This document shows positions 7,220 through 17,000 of a stretch of DNA of 34,022 nucleotides, piece by piece. Position 1 is the first letter of the stretch. Each line of letters starts with the position of its first letter. The stretch is taken from NCBI GenBank assembly GCA_964405375.1, contig CAYONQ010000019.1:1-34022 (forward strand), given 5' to 3'. The notes below the pieces were generated by a model. It searched no databases. It saw only the letters and a program-made list of their open reading frames with translations, and had not been told where the DNA came from. The DNA comes from CAYONQ01 sp964405375 (lineage in GTDB: Bacteria; Planctomycetota; Phycisphaerae; Sedimentisphaerales; Anaerobacaceae). The position numbers and the translations under genes are program-made.

Positions 7220-9769
7220 TTACCGGGCAATAACCTTAACCGCATCAACGTTCGCATCTTCATTCGAACGAGACATCTTTGCCCTGAACCGAATCTTAAG
7301 ACTATCTATGCCGGTCAGGTCGATGCTTACATCGTGCCACGTATCTTCCGGGTCAACGTTTCCACTTAAACGTGCCTTCTCAATCCAATTAGCTCCTCCA
7401 TCAGTAGAAACGTCAAAGGCAAGATATTCTCTTCCATCAAGGGTTTTTTCGATGTACCAGAAGAAGCTAATGGCGGCACTTGTCCTTCCTTGCAAATCTA
7501 TGGGAACTGAGATTAATTGTGCATCCGAGGCGCGCCCGTCAACTTCGGCAGAATGACTTCCATCCACAGCCCTTTGAGTTGAACGGAACCAGTCATTTTG
7601 GCTGTCCTCAGTCCAAAGCCCATTCCATTCACCCACCTCAAAGCCGTCATAGAATACCTCTATCTCGGCGGGCTCTTCGGTAACTGTTACGGTAGCACTG
7701 TCCTGGCCTGTAAGCCCGCCGTTGTCCGTCACCGTCAAAATAACCGTATATGTCCCGACTGCGGCGTATGTATGGGTAACACCAACGCCGGTACCGGATG
7801 AGCTATCACCGAAGTCCCAGTGGTAACTAACGATGCTCCCATCAGGGTCGGAAGAACCGGAACCATCGAAGTTCAATGTCTGACCCACCGAGCCGTTTCT
7901 GTCCGGGCCGGCTTCGGCTGTCGGGGACTGATTGGCATTCACGATGATTACAACATCATCGCTGGCTGAATCATCCTGGTCATCAGTAACCGTTAAAGTA
8001 ACAGTGTGTGTACCTGCTGAAAAATCACGGCTAACCACAGCGGCCGTGCCTAATACCACCTGGCCTTCCATCCATTTGTAAGAAGAGATTACACCATCAG
8101 CATCGAAAGAAGCCGAGCCATCTAAGGTAACGGTCTCAAAGCCCGTCCCGTCAGCATCAGAGACACTTTGGTCGGCTCCTGCATCCGCAACCGGCGGGTC
8201 ATTGAGCCCTTCAATGGCTGCCGTTGTCGTTGCGGGCTCAGAATCGGCTTTCCCGTCATTTACAACCAGAGTTACCACATATTCGCCTCCACCGGTATAC
8301 GTGTGAGACGGACTCATTCCACTGCCTTGTGAGCCGTCACCGAAGTCCCAGGAGTAGGTCAGCGGGTCACCGTCAGGGTCAAAAGAAGCCGAGCCGTCAA
8401 AGACAACAGGCGTATCTTCAACTCCGGTATAAGGCCCGCCAGGATTTGCCACAGGATGTTCATTCGGAATAATTTCGCCGGTAAGGGCTGCATAAGCGTC
8501 TATTCGTCCGTAGCCATACTCATCGTCTCTGCCTGCAGGCCCTAAGTCAACAGCCGTGCCGCACATCAACTCTCTGACCTCTTCGTTACCGAGAGCAGGA
8601 TTTTGAGAAAGCAGCAACGCCGCCAACCCCGACACATGAGGTGCGGCACAGGAAGTACCCGTATAAAACCAATATCCCCAATCCCTGGTATTGTTCCCGA
8701 AGCTCTGCTGCAACACACCGTCGATATACCCGTCTCCGTCTCTATCTTCCTCGTCACCTCCGGGGGCCACTAACTCAAGCTGCGGCCCGTATTGAGAATA
8801 ATCCGCTCTGGCATCACCAGAGTGTACCGCTCCAACAGCTATTACCCCCGGGTAGCCGGCCGGCAGGCTCACCGTATCCACGCCTTCATTACCTGAGGAG
8901 CCCACTAAGACACACCCTTTACTATAAGCATACTGTACCGCTTCCGTAACCACCGGAATATCCTCCGGCACAATGTCCGGCGGAAATCCAAGACTCATAT
9001 TAATCACTTTGGCCCCGTTATTGGCCGCATATAAAATGCCGTCCGCCAACGATGACGATGTCCCGGCGCCTGTGCTGTCCAGAACCTTAACCGGCATTAT
9101 GGAGCAATTAAAAGCCACACCTGCAACACCTATACTATTATTGGTTGTCTGGGCGATGGTGCCGGTAACATGCGTCCCATGACCTTCATCATCATTGGGA
9201 TGGCTGTCTCCTTCAATAAAATCATAGCCGGCGACAAAATTGGTCCCACCCAAATCCGGTGCCAGATAGTATCTCTTCCACAACCTCCTGTAATTCTCAT
9301 AGGCAACACCTGTATCGAGAATTGCCACTACCACACCCGGGTCTCCGCTTTCTACGTCCCACGCCTGCTCCATATCAATCAAATCGAAGTTCCATTGATA
9401 TGAATAATACTCATCATTGGGGATGAAAAACGCCCGACAGACGTAATTCGGCCGGGCATATTTCACATTCGCCTCTCTTGATAAAGCGTCAGCCAAATCA
9501 AACACGTTTTTCCCCCTTGGAACCCTTAGCTTCCTGAATCCGAGTAATGAGCTTTTATACAGCTGGCTGATACCATACCTGAAGTTTATTTGCTCTATAA
9601 TCTTCTCAGACGTATCTGCCCTGAATTTGACGATTAGTTCGCCGGGTTTATACCACTGCACGGGTTTTGATACCCCCTTCTCGAATATCCTTTCCTGTGA
9701 AACCGCCCCCGATACCAAAACAGCTAAAATAACCAAACAAACCGCTACGGAGCTAATTTTCTTTTCCAT
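7220..9769 (-). CDS. Secreted subtilisin-like protease with three PKD domains
   Basis: The 849-residue S8 peptidase has these parts in order. A signal peptide (about 1-24) is followed by a fervidolysin-like propeptide (about 38-112, GELIVKFR...). The catalytic domain (about 120-430) has D152 in AILDTG, H197 in GHGTHVTG, oxyanion N294 in SSGNEG and S373 in GTSCAAPH. Three PKD domains (about 437-523, 524-612 and 613-700) each carry a YxWxFGD-like core, degenerate in the second. A C-terminal jelly-roll-like domain (about 705-849, FYDGFEVGEWNG... to NVDAVKVIAR) completes the chain. A calcium-loop motif DRDGDGYID lies inside the catalytic domain at about 342-350. It should be exported and degrade protein outside the cell, with the PKD and C-terminal domains giving surface or substrate contact. 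AGGGATAAG before the ATG is the ribosome site. It lies only 14 bases from the convergent URO-D-like gene. Confidence 0.93.
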   Translation of the reverse strand: MEKKISSVAVCLVILAVLVSGAVSQERIFEKGVSKPVQWYKPGELIVKFRADTSEKIIEQINFRYGISQLYKSSLLGFRKLRVPRGKNVFDLADALSREANVKYARPNYVCRAFFIPNDEYYSYQWNFDLIDMEQAWDVESGDPGVVVAILDTGVAYENYRRLWKRYYLAPDLGGTNFVAGYDFIEGDSHPNDDEGHGTHVTGTIAQTTNNSIGVAGVAFNCSIMPVKVLDSTGAGTSSSLADGILYAANNGAKVINMSLGFPPDIVPEDIPVVTEAVQYAYSKGCVLVGSSGNEGVDTVSLPAGYPGVIAVGAVHSGDARADYSQYGPQLELVAPGGDEEDRDGDGYIDGVLQQSFGNNTRDWGYWFYTGTSCAAPHVSGLAALLLSQNPALGNEEVRELMCGTAVDLGPAGRDDEYGYGRIDAYAALTGEIIPNEHPVANPGGPYTGVEDTPVVFDGSASFDPDGDPLTYSWDFGDGSQGSGMSPSHTYTGGGEYVVTLVVNDGKADSEPATTTAAIEGLNDPPVADAGADQSVSDADGTGFETVTLDGSASFDADGVISSYKWMEGQVVLGTAAVVSRDFSAGTHTVTLTVTDDQDDSASDDVVIIVNANQSPTAEAGPDRNGSVGQTLNFDGSGSSDPDGSIVSYHWDFGDSSSGTGVGVTHTYAAVGTYTVILTVTDNGGLTGQDSATVTVTEEPAEIEVFYDGFEVGEWNGLWTEDSQNDWFRSTQRAVDGSHSAEVDGRASDAQLISVPIDLQGRTSAAISFFWYIEKTLDGREYLAFDVSTDGGANWIEKARLSGNVDPEDTWHDVSIDLTGIDSLKIRFRAKMSRSNEDANVDAVKVIAR

Positions 9770-9788
9770 AACTTATCCCTCGTAAAAA

Positions 9789-9816
9789 CTATTATTTTGT
9801 GAAAACATTGTGGCAA
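9789..9816 (-). promoter_or_regulatory. Candidate promoter for the subtilase gene
   Basis: On the minus strand TTGCCA (9816-9811) and TAATAG (9794-9789) are 16 bases apart and lie 20-47 bases before the start codon. Both boxes deviate from consensus. Confidence 0.3.
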
Positions 9817-9986
9817 CGACACGTCACTATACATTTATCCTCAATGCTGCTACTCCCTTTTATTTTCGATGTATTTTTCCAATTCTTTAGGATTTTCTCC
9901 ACGATTATGATTAGATTCCCCAGTCCAGGCCTAAATTTCAAGCAATGACATAAAAATCAACGGTTTTTAATTAACTGTGCACCTGG

Positions 9987-11711
9987 TTAGGTACCGGACC
10001 CTTTAACCCCCGTCTGACGTATCCACAGAGTTGCTTCACCATCAGGGCCGTATATCTTGTGAATCGGGTCTTTAAACCCGAGCTCGCCGGGTCGAACGAT
10101 GAAAATAATACGGCTTTGAGGGCTCTTCTGCCGTAATTCCCTCAGCGCCGGCACAAAGGACGGGCCATACATAAAGTGCATCTTGCCGTAACGGGTGTAG
10201 ATGTCAAAACCCTCGGGCGTAACGAAGCTCAAATCACGCTGTTCGTGAAACCACCGCTGGGGGTCATAACCAAGAGCCGCCAACGTAATGATATAGGGCT
10301 GGTTCATACCATCGGTCGTGCAGAAAACGGCATCGATATCGTCAAAGCGGCCCCGCAGCCAATCGCAGGCCTCGACCAGGTCAACGTGATAACCACGATA
10401 GATTTGCGGCCGGCGGTTGTATTCACCATAGAAACGATAGAGATACCGTGCATTCAAGCTGACAACCACAAGGACAAAGCCGGCTGTAACAGTCAAGGCC
10501 GCAAGACGACCCTGTTTCCACAGCCATCTGCCGGCGCTAACCCCACCAACGCCGGCTAACAAAATCAAACTGCACAAACCCGGCGAGCTGCGCAATGCGT
10601 GTGCACCGGCAGAGTGATATAAACAATCACCGATGGGATAGGTAACAATGAACACGAGAAGGATTCTGGCTGCACGCGACCATTTAAGTCTCCCAAACAG
10701 CGCTATCAATCCAGAGACCATAAGCGGCAGCATATACCAGTGATACTGGCCGGCACCAGGCGGAGATTGGATAGGGGAATGGTCGCCGCGGACAAACAGG
10801 AACTCAGGCCCGAAGTGCTGGACGTACCGGCTGACAAAGCTATTCACCGCAATCGGCAGCGGCTCAGAGCCGATAAAATATCCCTGCTGACGGTATAGCT
10901 GGCCGTAGCGGCCGACGCCTTCGGCGTGGAATATATGCTGCCAGGCCAACGGGCCAAAGGTGATTGCAAAGCCGAAGATAAAGCCGGCGACGGCCACGGC
11001 GCCTTTACGAGTCTTAAGCAATCGCCGCCACCCAGGCAGCGTTACCAAACCAGCCGCCAGAAGAAAAACCGGCACAAACAAACGCGCCGCATGATAGCCG
11101 TAGCAGCAGACGCCAATCACGGCGCCGGCCAAAGCGGCAATGAACGGACGCGGAACACGGTCTTTGTCGTCATCTAAAGGCAGGTTGGCCCACAGCATCA
11201 TAACCAGCGGAACCAGCCCCAGCAAAGCGCCCAAAGAGGACTCGTGGCCCCAACGGCTCTGCTGAATATGCCAGGGGTTTAACGCCAAAAGAAATGCAGC
11301 GGCAAGGCCGACTTGCCGGTCGAACAACCGCCCGCCTGCGAAATAAACCAGCAGAACGGTAAGCACCCCGCCGACAGCCGCCGGCAGACGCGTCGTATAT
11401 ACATTCAATCCGCCGACGGCCTGAAACGGCAGCAGCAGGTAAATATAAAGTGTCGTGCGGTTGCCGCCCAGACCCCGCGTATAAAAAATCGGCCACGAGA
11501 CACCGGCCTGGTCCTTGCCGGTCTTCAGAAGGCAGTACGCATTCCAGGCATTGGCCGCCTCGTCCTGGTTCAGCCCGGGCGGGGATTGGCCCGGCTTGAC
11601 TAACCGTAAAAACGCCCCCAGCAGGACAATGAGCAGCAGAAGCGCGGCTGTTCGACGCCAAAATGGAACCTTACTATCATTTCCTGCTAAAACTTGGCTG
11701 GGCTGAGCCAT
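9987..11711 (-). CDS. GT39/ArnT-type membrane glycosyltransferase
   Basis: The 574-residue protein resembles the dolichyl- or polyprenyl-phosphate-mannose protein mannosyltransferase and ArnT superfamily. After the first membrane helix (about 20-38) comes the acidic motif PPGLNQDEAANAW with D50 and E51, the family's catalytic pair in the first periplasmic loop. About ten more hydrophobic segments follow to roughly residue 410, then a soluble C-terminal domain (about 430-574). It should move a sugar from a lipid-phosphate carrier to a protein or glycan on the outer face of the membrane. No Shine-Dalgarno sequence precedes the ATG, and the candidate promoter places transcription start close to the start codon. 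The TPR-fused protein at 21488-23869 is a second member of the same superfamily. Confidence 0.8.
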   Translation of the reverse strand: MAQPSQVLAGNDSKVPFWRRTAALLLLIVLLGAFLRLVKPGQSPPGLNQDEAANAWNAYCLLKTGKDQAGVSWPIFYTRGLGGNRTTLYIYLLLPFQAVGGLNVYTTRLPAAVGGVLTVLLVYFAGGRLFDRQVGLAAAFLLALNPWHIQQSRWGHESSLGALLGLVPLVMMLWANLPLDDDKDRVPRPFIAALAGAVIGVCCYGYHAARLFVPVFLLAAGLVTLPGWRRLLKTRKGAVAVAGFIFGFAITFGPLAWQHIFHAEGVGRYGQLYRQQGYFIGSEPLPIAVNSFVSRYVQHFGPEFLFVRGDHSPIQSPPGAGQYHWYMLPLMVSGLIALFGRLKWSRAARILLVFIVTYPIGDCLYHSAGAHALRSSPGLCSLILLAGVGGVSAGRWLWKQGRLAALTVTAGFVLVVVSLNARYLYRFYGEYNRRPQIYRGYHVDLVEACDWLRGRFDDIDAVFCTTDGMNQPYIITLAALGYDPQRWFHEQRDLSFVTPEGFDIYTRYGKMHFMYGPSFVPALRELRQKSPQSRIIFIVRPGELGFKDPIHKIYGPDGEATLWIRQTGVKGSGT

Positions 11712-11717
11712 AAGTGA

Positions 11718-11746
11718 AATTTACTTCTGCAGCATATACACGTCAA
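11718..11746 (-). promoter_or_regulatory. Candidate promoter giving a near-leaderless message
   Basis: On the minus strand TTGACG (11746-11741) and TAAATT (11723-11718) are 17 bases apart. The expected transcription start, about 7 bases further, falls at or beside the ATG at 11711. Confidence 0.35.
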
Positions 11747-11828
11747 GAAAAAAGGAGCGAGCAGGGCAAAGGCATTAACAATACGAATGGTCTCTCGATG
11801 ATGGGGTCGCCGCCCAATCTTTAATCAA

Positions 11829-11949
11829 CTCAAACTGACCGATTTGTAGCAAATGTTAAATGTAAGTCGATTTTTGACAATACATTCCGCAATTTTGCGT
11901 TTTGCACTTTGATTTTTACATTTTCAAACTGGCCATCGGTCAGTTTGAG
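11829..11949. repeat. Dispersed element with terminal inverted repeats, copy 2 (short form)
   Basis: The 121-base element is bounded by CTCAAACTGACCGAT (11829-11843) and its exact reverse complement ATCGGTCAGTTTGAG (11935-11949). Its interior matches the copy at 5774-5944 but lacks that copy's 49-base segment. Its right end lies 3 bases from the stop codon of the HEAT-repeat gene, so on that strand it would form the start of the 3' untranslated region and could act as a transcript-end hairpin. Confidence 0.85.
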
Positions 11950-11952
11950 TAG

Positions 11953-13725
11953 TTAACTGCGTGCCTGGTCGAGTATTAGATTCTTCACCTTCTGGCTTGG
12001 TAAATTAAGTGCCCCGAAGGCCGCGGCGGCGGCGCTGCGCAATTCCGCGTCAATATCCTGCGAGCCGACCAGCGAATAGATAGCATCTATCATCCCCTCG
12101 TCAAGCAGATTGGCGTTAAGCTTCGCTGAGACAACCAGCGAATCAAATGCGGACAACCGAACACCCATATCGTTGGTCTCGATAAGGCCCATCGCCGCTA
12201 TCGCACGCTGGGCATCCGGACTCTCCAGATGGGCAAGCACCCGACCGGAAAGGATTTGAATCTCGCCGTTATTCCCCATCGTAGCATTTATAAGGGCGCT
12301 TTGAGCGATAGATAAATCAATCACGGGATTTCGCGTTTGAGCTAATTTGAGCATAACCCTGGCTGCACGGACGTCGTAGCTTTCGGCCACCCATCTATTG
12401 GCCAAACCCGCATTTTCGCCGAGCGCCTCTGCCAGAATCTCGGCAACAATCCTGCTCTCGGCGAAGTATTCCGTAGGGCCGCCTGCGGCTATTGCTATCG
12501 CCGCACTGTATCTCACAGCCCTGTCATCAAAAGTCAGCGCCCGAACCAATGGCTGCTCCGCACCAAGCCGATAAAGAAGCGACCTCTCACCCGCAGCGGC
12601 AGCCAATGCCTCTACGACACCAAGCGCAACATAGGCATTCTTGTCCTCGACGGCCCGCGCAAGCCCCTGATGCAGATATTCCGCCCCCGCAGTGGTGGCA
12701 TAGACAATCGCATCAGCGTGGCCGGCCCCGAAGTAAGCGGGCATATCGACGCCGGCGGACTCCGCCTTGAAATAGCCGGCTATCCACAGACCAATGGCCC
12801 TGCCAAAACCAGCATCCGCCTTCAAAGCCCACTCGCACGCACGCATCGCCATAAGCTCGTTAAAATAGCCCTTGTCAACCTCCTCGCGAACCAATCGGCG
12901 ACCCCCGGCATCCCAGAACCATACATTGGCAAAATCGGCATCTTCCGCCGGCGCCAGCGACGGGGCGTGATAATAATACTTTTCAGCAAGCTGGTAGAAC
13001 AATTGCGCTGCACTTATCTCTAACGCCGCAGGGTCAATCTGCCTGATACTCCGCCCAGCCAGTCCGCCAAGCTCTGCAGACTCGTCCTTCTCGATAATAT
13101 ACTTCAGATAAGCCAGCGATTGAGGATAGCCAATCTCGCCCAGCGCCTTTATTATCTCGGCCCTGATAGCGATATCGTCGCTCTGCAAAGCGGCTGCGAG
13201 CGGCCTTACCGAATCTCTGCCGATTTGCGAAAGCGCCCACACGATATTCGAAAATTCTCCTCCGCGGCTCTCGTCGGCCATCGCACTTAGCATATACGGT
13301 ATCGCATATTCGCCGGCGTCTGTAAGGCGTTTAACCGCCGTAAGTCGCCCGCGGGTAGTGGTGCTCAGCCGTCTTATCTCCTCTGCAATGACCCTCGGCT
13401 CAGCACGGCGGGCAAATTTGCCCTGCTTGATAATATCTAAGATTTTGCCGGCAAGCTCGGTCAGTTCAGCTTCGGGTGCGGCCTCGACAACCCTTAACAG
13501 AATCGCATAGCCCTGCGGGTTCGCCTCGCTTAGCGCAAGCAATTCCATAGGGTCAGGCCCGCTTGCCAGTACCGCCTGTGCATATCCTGCGGCCAAATCA
13601 AGTCGGCCGATTTTCGTATAATGCAAAAAATCATTCCAGTTCTCTTCAAGCCCCTCACCGAAACCGGCGCTGACCCAAAAAAGCCCCATCACCAGAATTA
13701 TCACCACGTTTTTCCTGCTGAACAT
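11953..13725 (-). CDS. Exported HEAT-repeat protein
   Basis: The 590-residue protein begins with a clear signal peptide (RKNVVIILVMGLFWVSAGFG, residues 4-23). The mature part is helical and rich in Ala, Leu and Glu. HEAT-like helix pairs are clearest at about 140-215 (SVRPLAAALQSDDIAIRAEIIKAL is typical) and again at about 365-590. The middle (about 225-340) contains aromatic-rich segments such as FYQLAEKYYYHAP and WFWDAG that are not HEAT-like. HEAT arrays serve as protein-binding scaffolds; the partner is unknown. Proteins of this type are frequent in planctomycete genomes (general knowledge). TTTTGGAG before the ATG is the ribosome site. The gene ends three bases from the repeat element at 11829-11949. 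Confidence 0.75.
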   Translation of the reverse strand: MFSRKNVVIILVMGLFWVSAGFGEGLEENWNDFLHYTKIGRLDLAAGYAQAVLASGPDPMELLALSEANPQGYAILLRVVEAAPEAELTELAGKILDIIKQGKFARRAEPRVIAEEIRRLSTTTRGRLTAVKRLTDAGEYAIPYMLSAMADESRGGEFSNIVWALSQIGRDSVRPLAAALQSDDIAIRAEIIKALGEIGYPQSLAYLKYIIEKDESAELGGLAGRSIRQIDPAALEISAAQLFYQLAEKYYYHAPSLAPAEDADFANVWFWDAGGRRLVREEVDKGYFNELMAMRACEWALKADAGFGRAIGLWIAGYFKAESAGVDMPAYFGAGHADAIVYATTAGAEYLHQGLARAVEDKNAYVALGVVEALAAAAGERSLLYRLGAEQPLVRALTFDDRAVRYSAAIAIAAGGPTEYFAESRIVAEILAEALGENAGLANRWVAESYDVRAARVMLKLAQTRNPVIDLSIAQSALINATMGNNGEIQILSGRVLAHLESPDAQRAIAAMGLIETNDMGVRLSAFDSLVVSAKLNANLLDEGMIDAIYSLVGSQDIDAELRSAAAAAFGALNLPSQKVKNLILDQARS

Positions 13726-13825
13726 CGAAATTTCTCCAAAAATCCGTTTAATTTGCGGAATCTACGCTAATTTTCACCGGGCCGAAAACAAAAAGCTACT
13801 ATAAATACTCGTCATTAAGACAAGT

Positions 13826-13854
13826 ATCCTACAGAAAAATCCCTTTTCTGTCAA
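13826..13854 (-). promoter_or_regulatory. Promoter with a dyad in its spacer, upstream of the HEAT gene
   Basis: On the minus strand TTGACA (13854-13849) and TAGGAT (13831-13826) are 17 bases apart. A perfect dyad, CAGAAAA-ATCCC-TTTTCTG (13832-13850), fills the spacer and would suit a dimeric repressor. Confidence 0.4.
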
Positions 13855-13939
13855 CAAAAAACCACCCCAGTAATCGTAATAACCAGAGTTCTCTCAGCGA
13901 TTTCAATAGCAGCCAAAGAATACTTTTTTCAATTTTTAA

Positions 13940-13968
13940 TTGTATTCCAGAACGATTTTTGTTATAAT
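13940..13968 (+). promoter_or_regulatory. Promoter for the beta-helix protein gene
   Basis: TTGTAT (13940-13945) and a consensus TATAAT (13963-13968) are 17 bases apart, 42 bases before the start codon at 14011. The leader includes CGCTTTCACGAGAGCG, a short imperfect palindrome. Confidence 0.5.
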
Positions 13969-14010
13969 GCAACTTGTTAAACATCGCTTTCACGAGAGCG
14001 TTTTGGAAAA

Positions 14011-17000
14011 ATGAAGGGAAAAATAAAAAGCCCTGTTCTGGTCTTTGTGTGTTTGCTATTAACCGTTTCTTGCTATGCGGATGTAATTATTGTCGATGAC
14101 GATTGGCCCTACGATTTCAACAACATTCAGGCGGCAATTGATTATTCTGTCAACGGCGATTTTATCTATGTCTTCCCCGGCACATACACCGGCGAAGGCA
14201 ACAGGGACATCGATTTTGACGGCAAGGCCGTTACCGTCCAAAGCATTTTTCCCGAAGACCCTTATTTTATTGCCGCAACGATAGTTGACTGTAACGGCGA
14301 CGGCCGCGGCTTCATATTCCAAAATGGCGAAGATGCGAACTCCATACTCACCGGCCTGACCATTATCAATGGCAACAGCGACTCCGACGGCGCTGGAATC
14401 TACTGCTACGACAGCAGCCCGACGATTACAAACTGCATTATAAGTGGCAGCACCGCTGGTGATCGCGGCGGTGGAATATTCTGCTGGAATAGCAACTCTA
14501 TAATTACAAACTGCACGATTAGTGATAACACATCTTCTCTTCAAGAACCTTTTTATGATGGCGATGGCGGTGGTATCTATTGCACCGGCAATCCGACGAT
14601 TACAAACTGCACTATAACGGGTAACACGGCCGCTGCCAATGGTGGCGGAATCTACTGCGTGGGTAATCTCACGATTACAAACTGTACTATCACAGGAAAC
14701 TCAGCTGAAGAAAATGGCGGCGGTATCTGCTGCGAAGGAGGCAGCAGCAGCTACCCAAAGATTAAAAACTGCACCTTCAACGCCAATTCGGCCGGTAACA
14801 ACGGCGGCGGAATGTATAACGACTCAGAAATCTCGACACTGACCAACTGCACCTTCGGCGGTAACTCAGCCGGCAACGAAGGCGGTGGGATACGCTGCTA
14901 TTACTCCAAAATATCCTTGACCAACTGCATCCTTTGGGGCAATACCGACAGCACCGGCCTAATTGAAGCCGCTCAGATAAACTGCTGGTTTAGCAGCGAG
15001 CTGCAAGTGATATTCAGTTGTATCCAGGACGATGACCCCAACGATGCCAACATCCCCTTCGGCGACCCGGACAACCATAACATAGATGACAACCCGATGT
15101 TCGTACGCGACCCCAACGACGGCGGAGACGGCTGGGGCATCAGCGATAACGACGACTTCGGCGACCTGCACCTGCAAAAAAGCTCGCCCTGTATAAACGC
15201 CGGCTTTCCCAATTTCTCCGCAGGAGTCAATAACGTGGATATTGACGGTCAGCCGCGAATTGTCGGCTTTTGCGTTGATATGGGCGCCGATGAATTTGCA
15301 CCGATGATAATTGTAACCAAACCGCCGGCAGGTGAGGTCTGGGCTGGCGGCAGCACACACGGGATTAACTGGTATAGTTTCGGCATAACCGGCACGGTCG
15401 ATATCTCTTACAACCCCAATAATGGCGGCGATTGGGTAACGATTGAAAATAACGCCGCCAATACGGGCGGTTACATCTGGCATCTGCCGAATGGGGTCGA
15501 CTCCAACCAGTGCCTTGTCTCGGTCGTCCCCAGCGTCCCCGACCCCAATGCCCTCTGCTTTGAAAGCGGCCTTTTTACAATCCATCCCGATTCTCCCGGG
15601 CCGACGATAACCTCAACGTGGGAATCGCTCGGTGGTGACTTCAGGCGGTCCGGTTGGAATCCGAACTACGGGCCGGAACTCGGCTGTATCAAATGGCAGT
15701 TCGAAACAGATGCGCCCGTGTCGGCAAGCCCAACCATCAATGGCGACGACAAAGTCCATATCGCCTGCGAAAACGGCAGGCTATATACGCTCGATATCGA
15801 CGATGGCTCGCTTCTGTGGAGCTATGATACAAATACCCCGCTTTTTAGCGCACCGACAATAGGACGCGATGGCACCGTGTATGTCGGAGGAAAGAACGGA
15901 AAGCTATATGCTGTTGACACTAACGGAAACCTGCGATGGACGCATACAACCGACGGCTTTATATATTCATCGCCGGCGGTATCACCGGATAGCCAGGTTT
16001 ATGTCTGCTCACAGGACGGCTCACTTTATGCATTAGGTCAGGACGGCAGTGAACTGTGGAGCTTTCAAACGGCCGGCTTAGGCACGCCAAGCGGCTCAAT
16101 TCTCGCCTCGCCGACAATAGGCGCGGACGGCACGGTATATATCGGCGGATTATACGAGCCGAACCTCTATGCACTCGAGCCGAATGACGGCGCCCTGAAA
16201 TGGGCCTGCAATTTGCAACCTTTAGTCTATGACGAATATGGAAACCCCTGGTACAATAAATCCGGCTGGCCCTTCCCCTCGCCGGTCGTTGCGCCGGACG
16301 GCACCATATATCAAACGCTGGTGCAAGACTCAAATCTTTATGCAATCGAGCCCGACAGCGGCACTATCATCTGGGCAACAGATTTGGCAGGTATCGTTGT
16401 CTGCTGGGGCTTCCCCGAGGAGTGTTTCACTTGGTACGGTCCTGGCGAGCCACCTGTTGACGACCCCAACAGCCCCTATTATGGTGGCATTATCGAGGGC
16501 TGGTACAAATATTCGAACTGCTGGTCTGAGCCGGCCCTGGCGCTTGACGGCACAATCTACGTAAGTCTCGACGACGGGCGTCTGCGGGCGGTTGACCCCA
16601 ACGGCAGTCTCAGGTGGGCAACCCGGCTGGGTATGATGGGCAACTTCACACTGACAGTCGGCGGTGACGGCCGAATCTACGCCGCCGGCGACGACGGCCA
16701 CCTCTGCGTCGTCAGTCCCGACGGCGAAGAAATCGCCCGGTTCCGAAGCAGCGACTGGTTGACCTTCCCTGTAATTGCCCAGGACAACACCATAATAGTT
16801 GCCGGTGAAAGGGACAATTCAACGTCAGTCGGCGATGCAAACAACATCGTATGGGCCATTGGAGACGACGGCTGCGAAGACCAGCCATACGACCTGCACA
16901 GACCGCAGGACATAAGCGCCGACCTGACTGTTAATCTCGTCGACCTTGCGGTATTAGCGCTCGACTGGCTTGGCTGCACGAATATGGATTTATATGCAGA

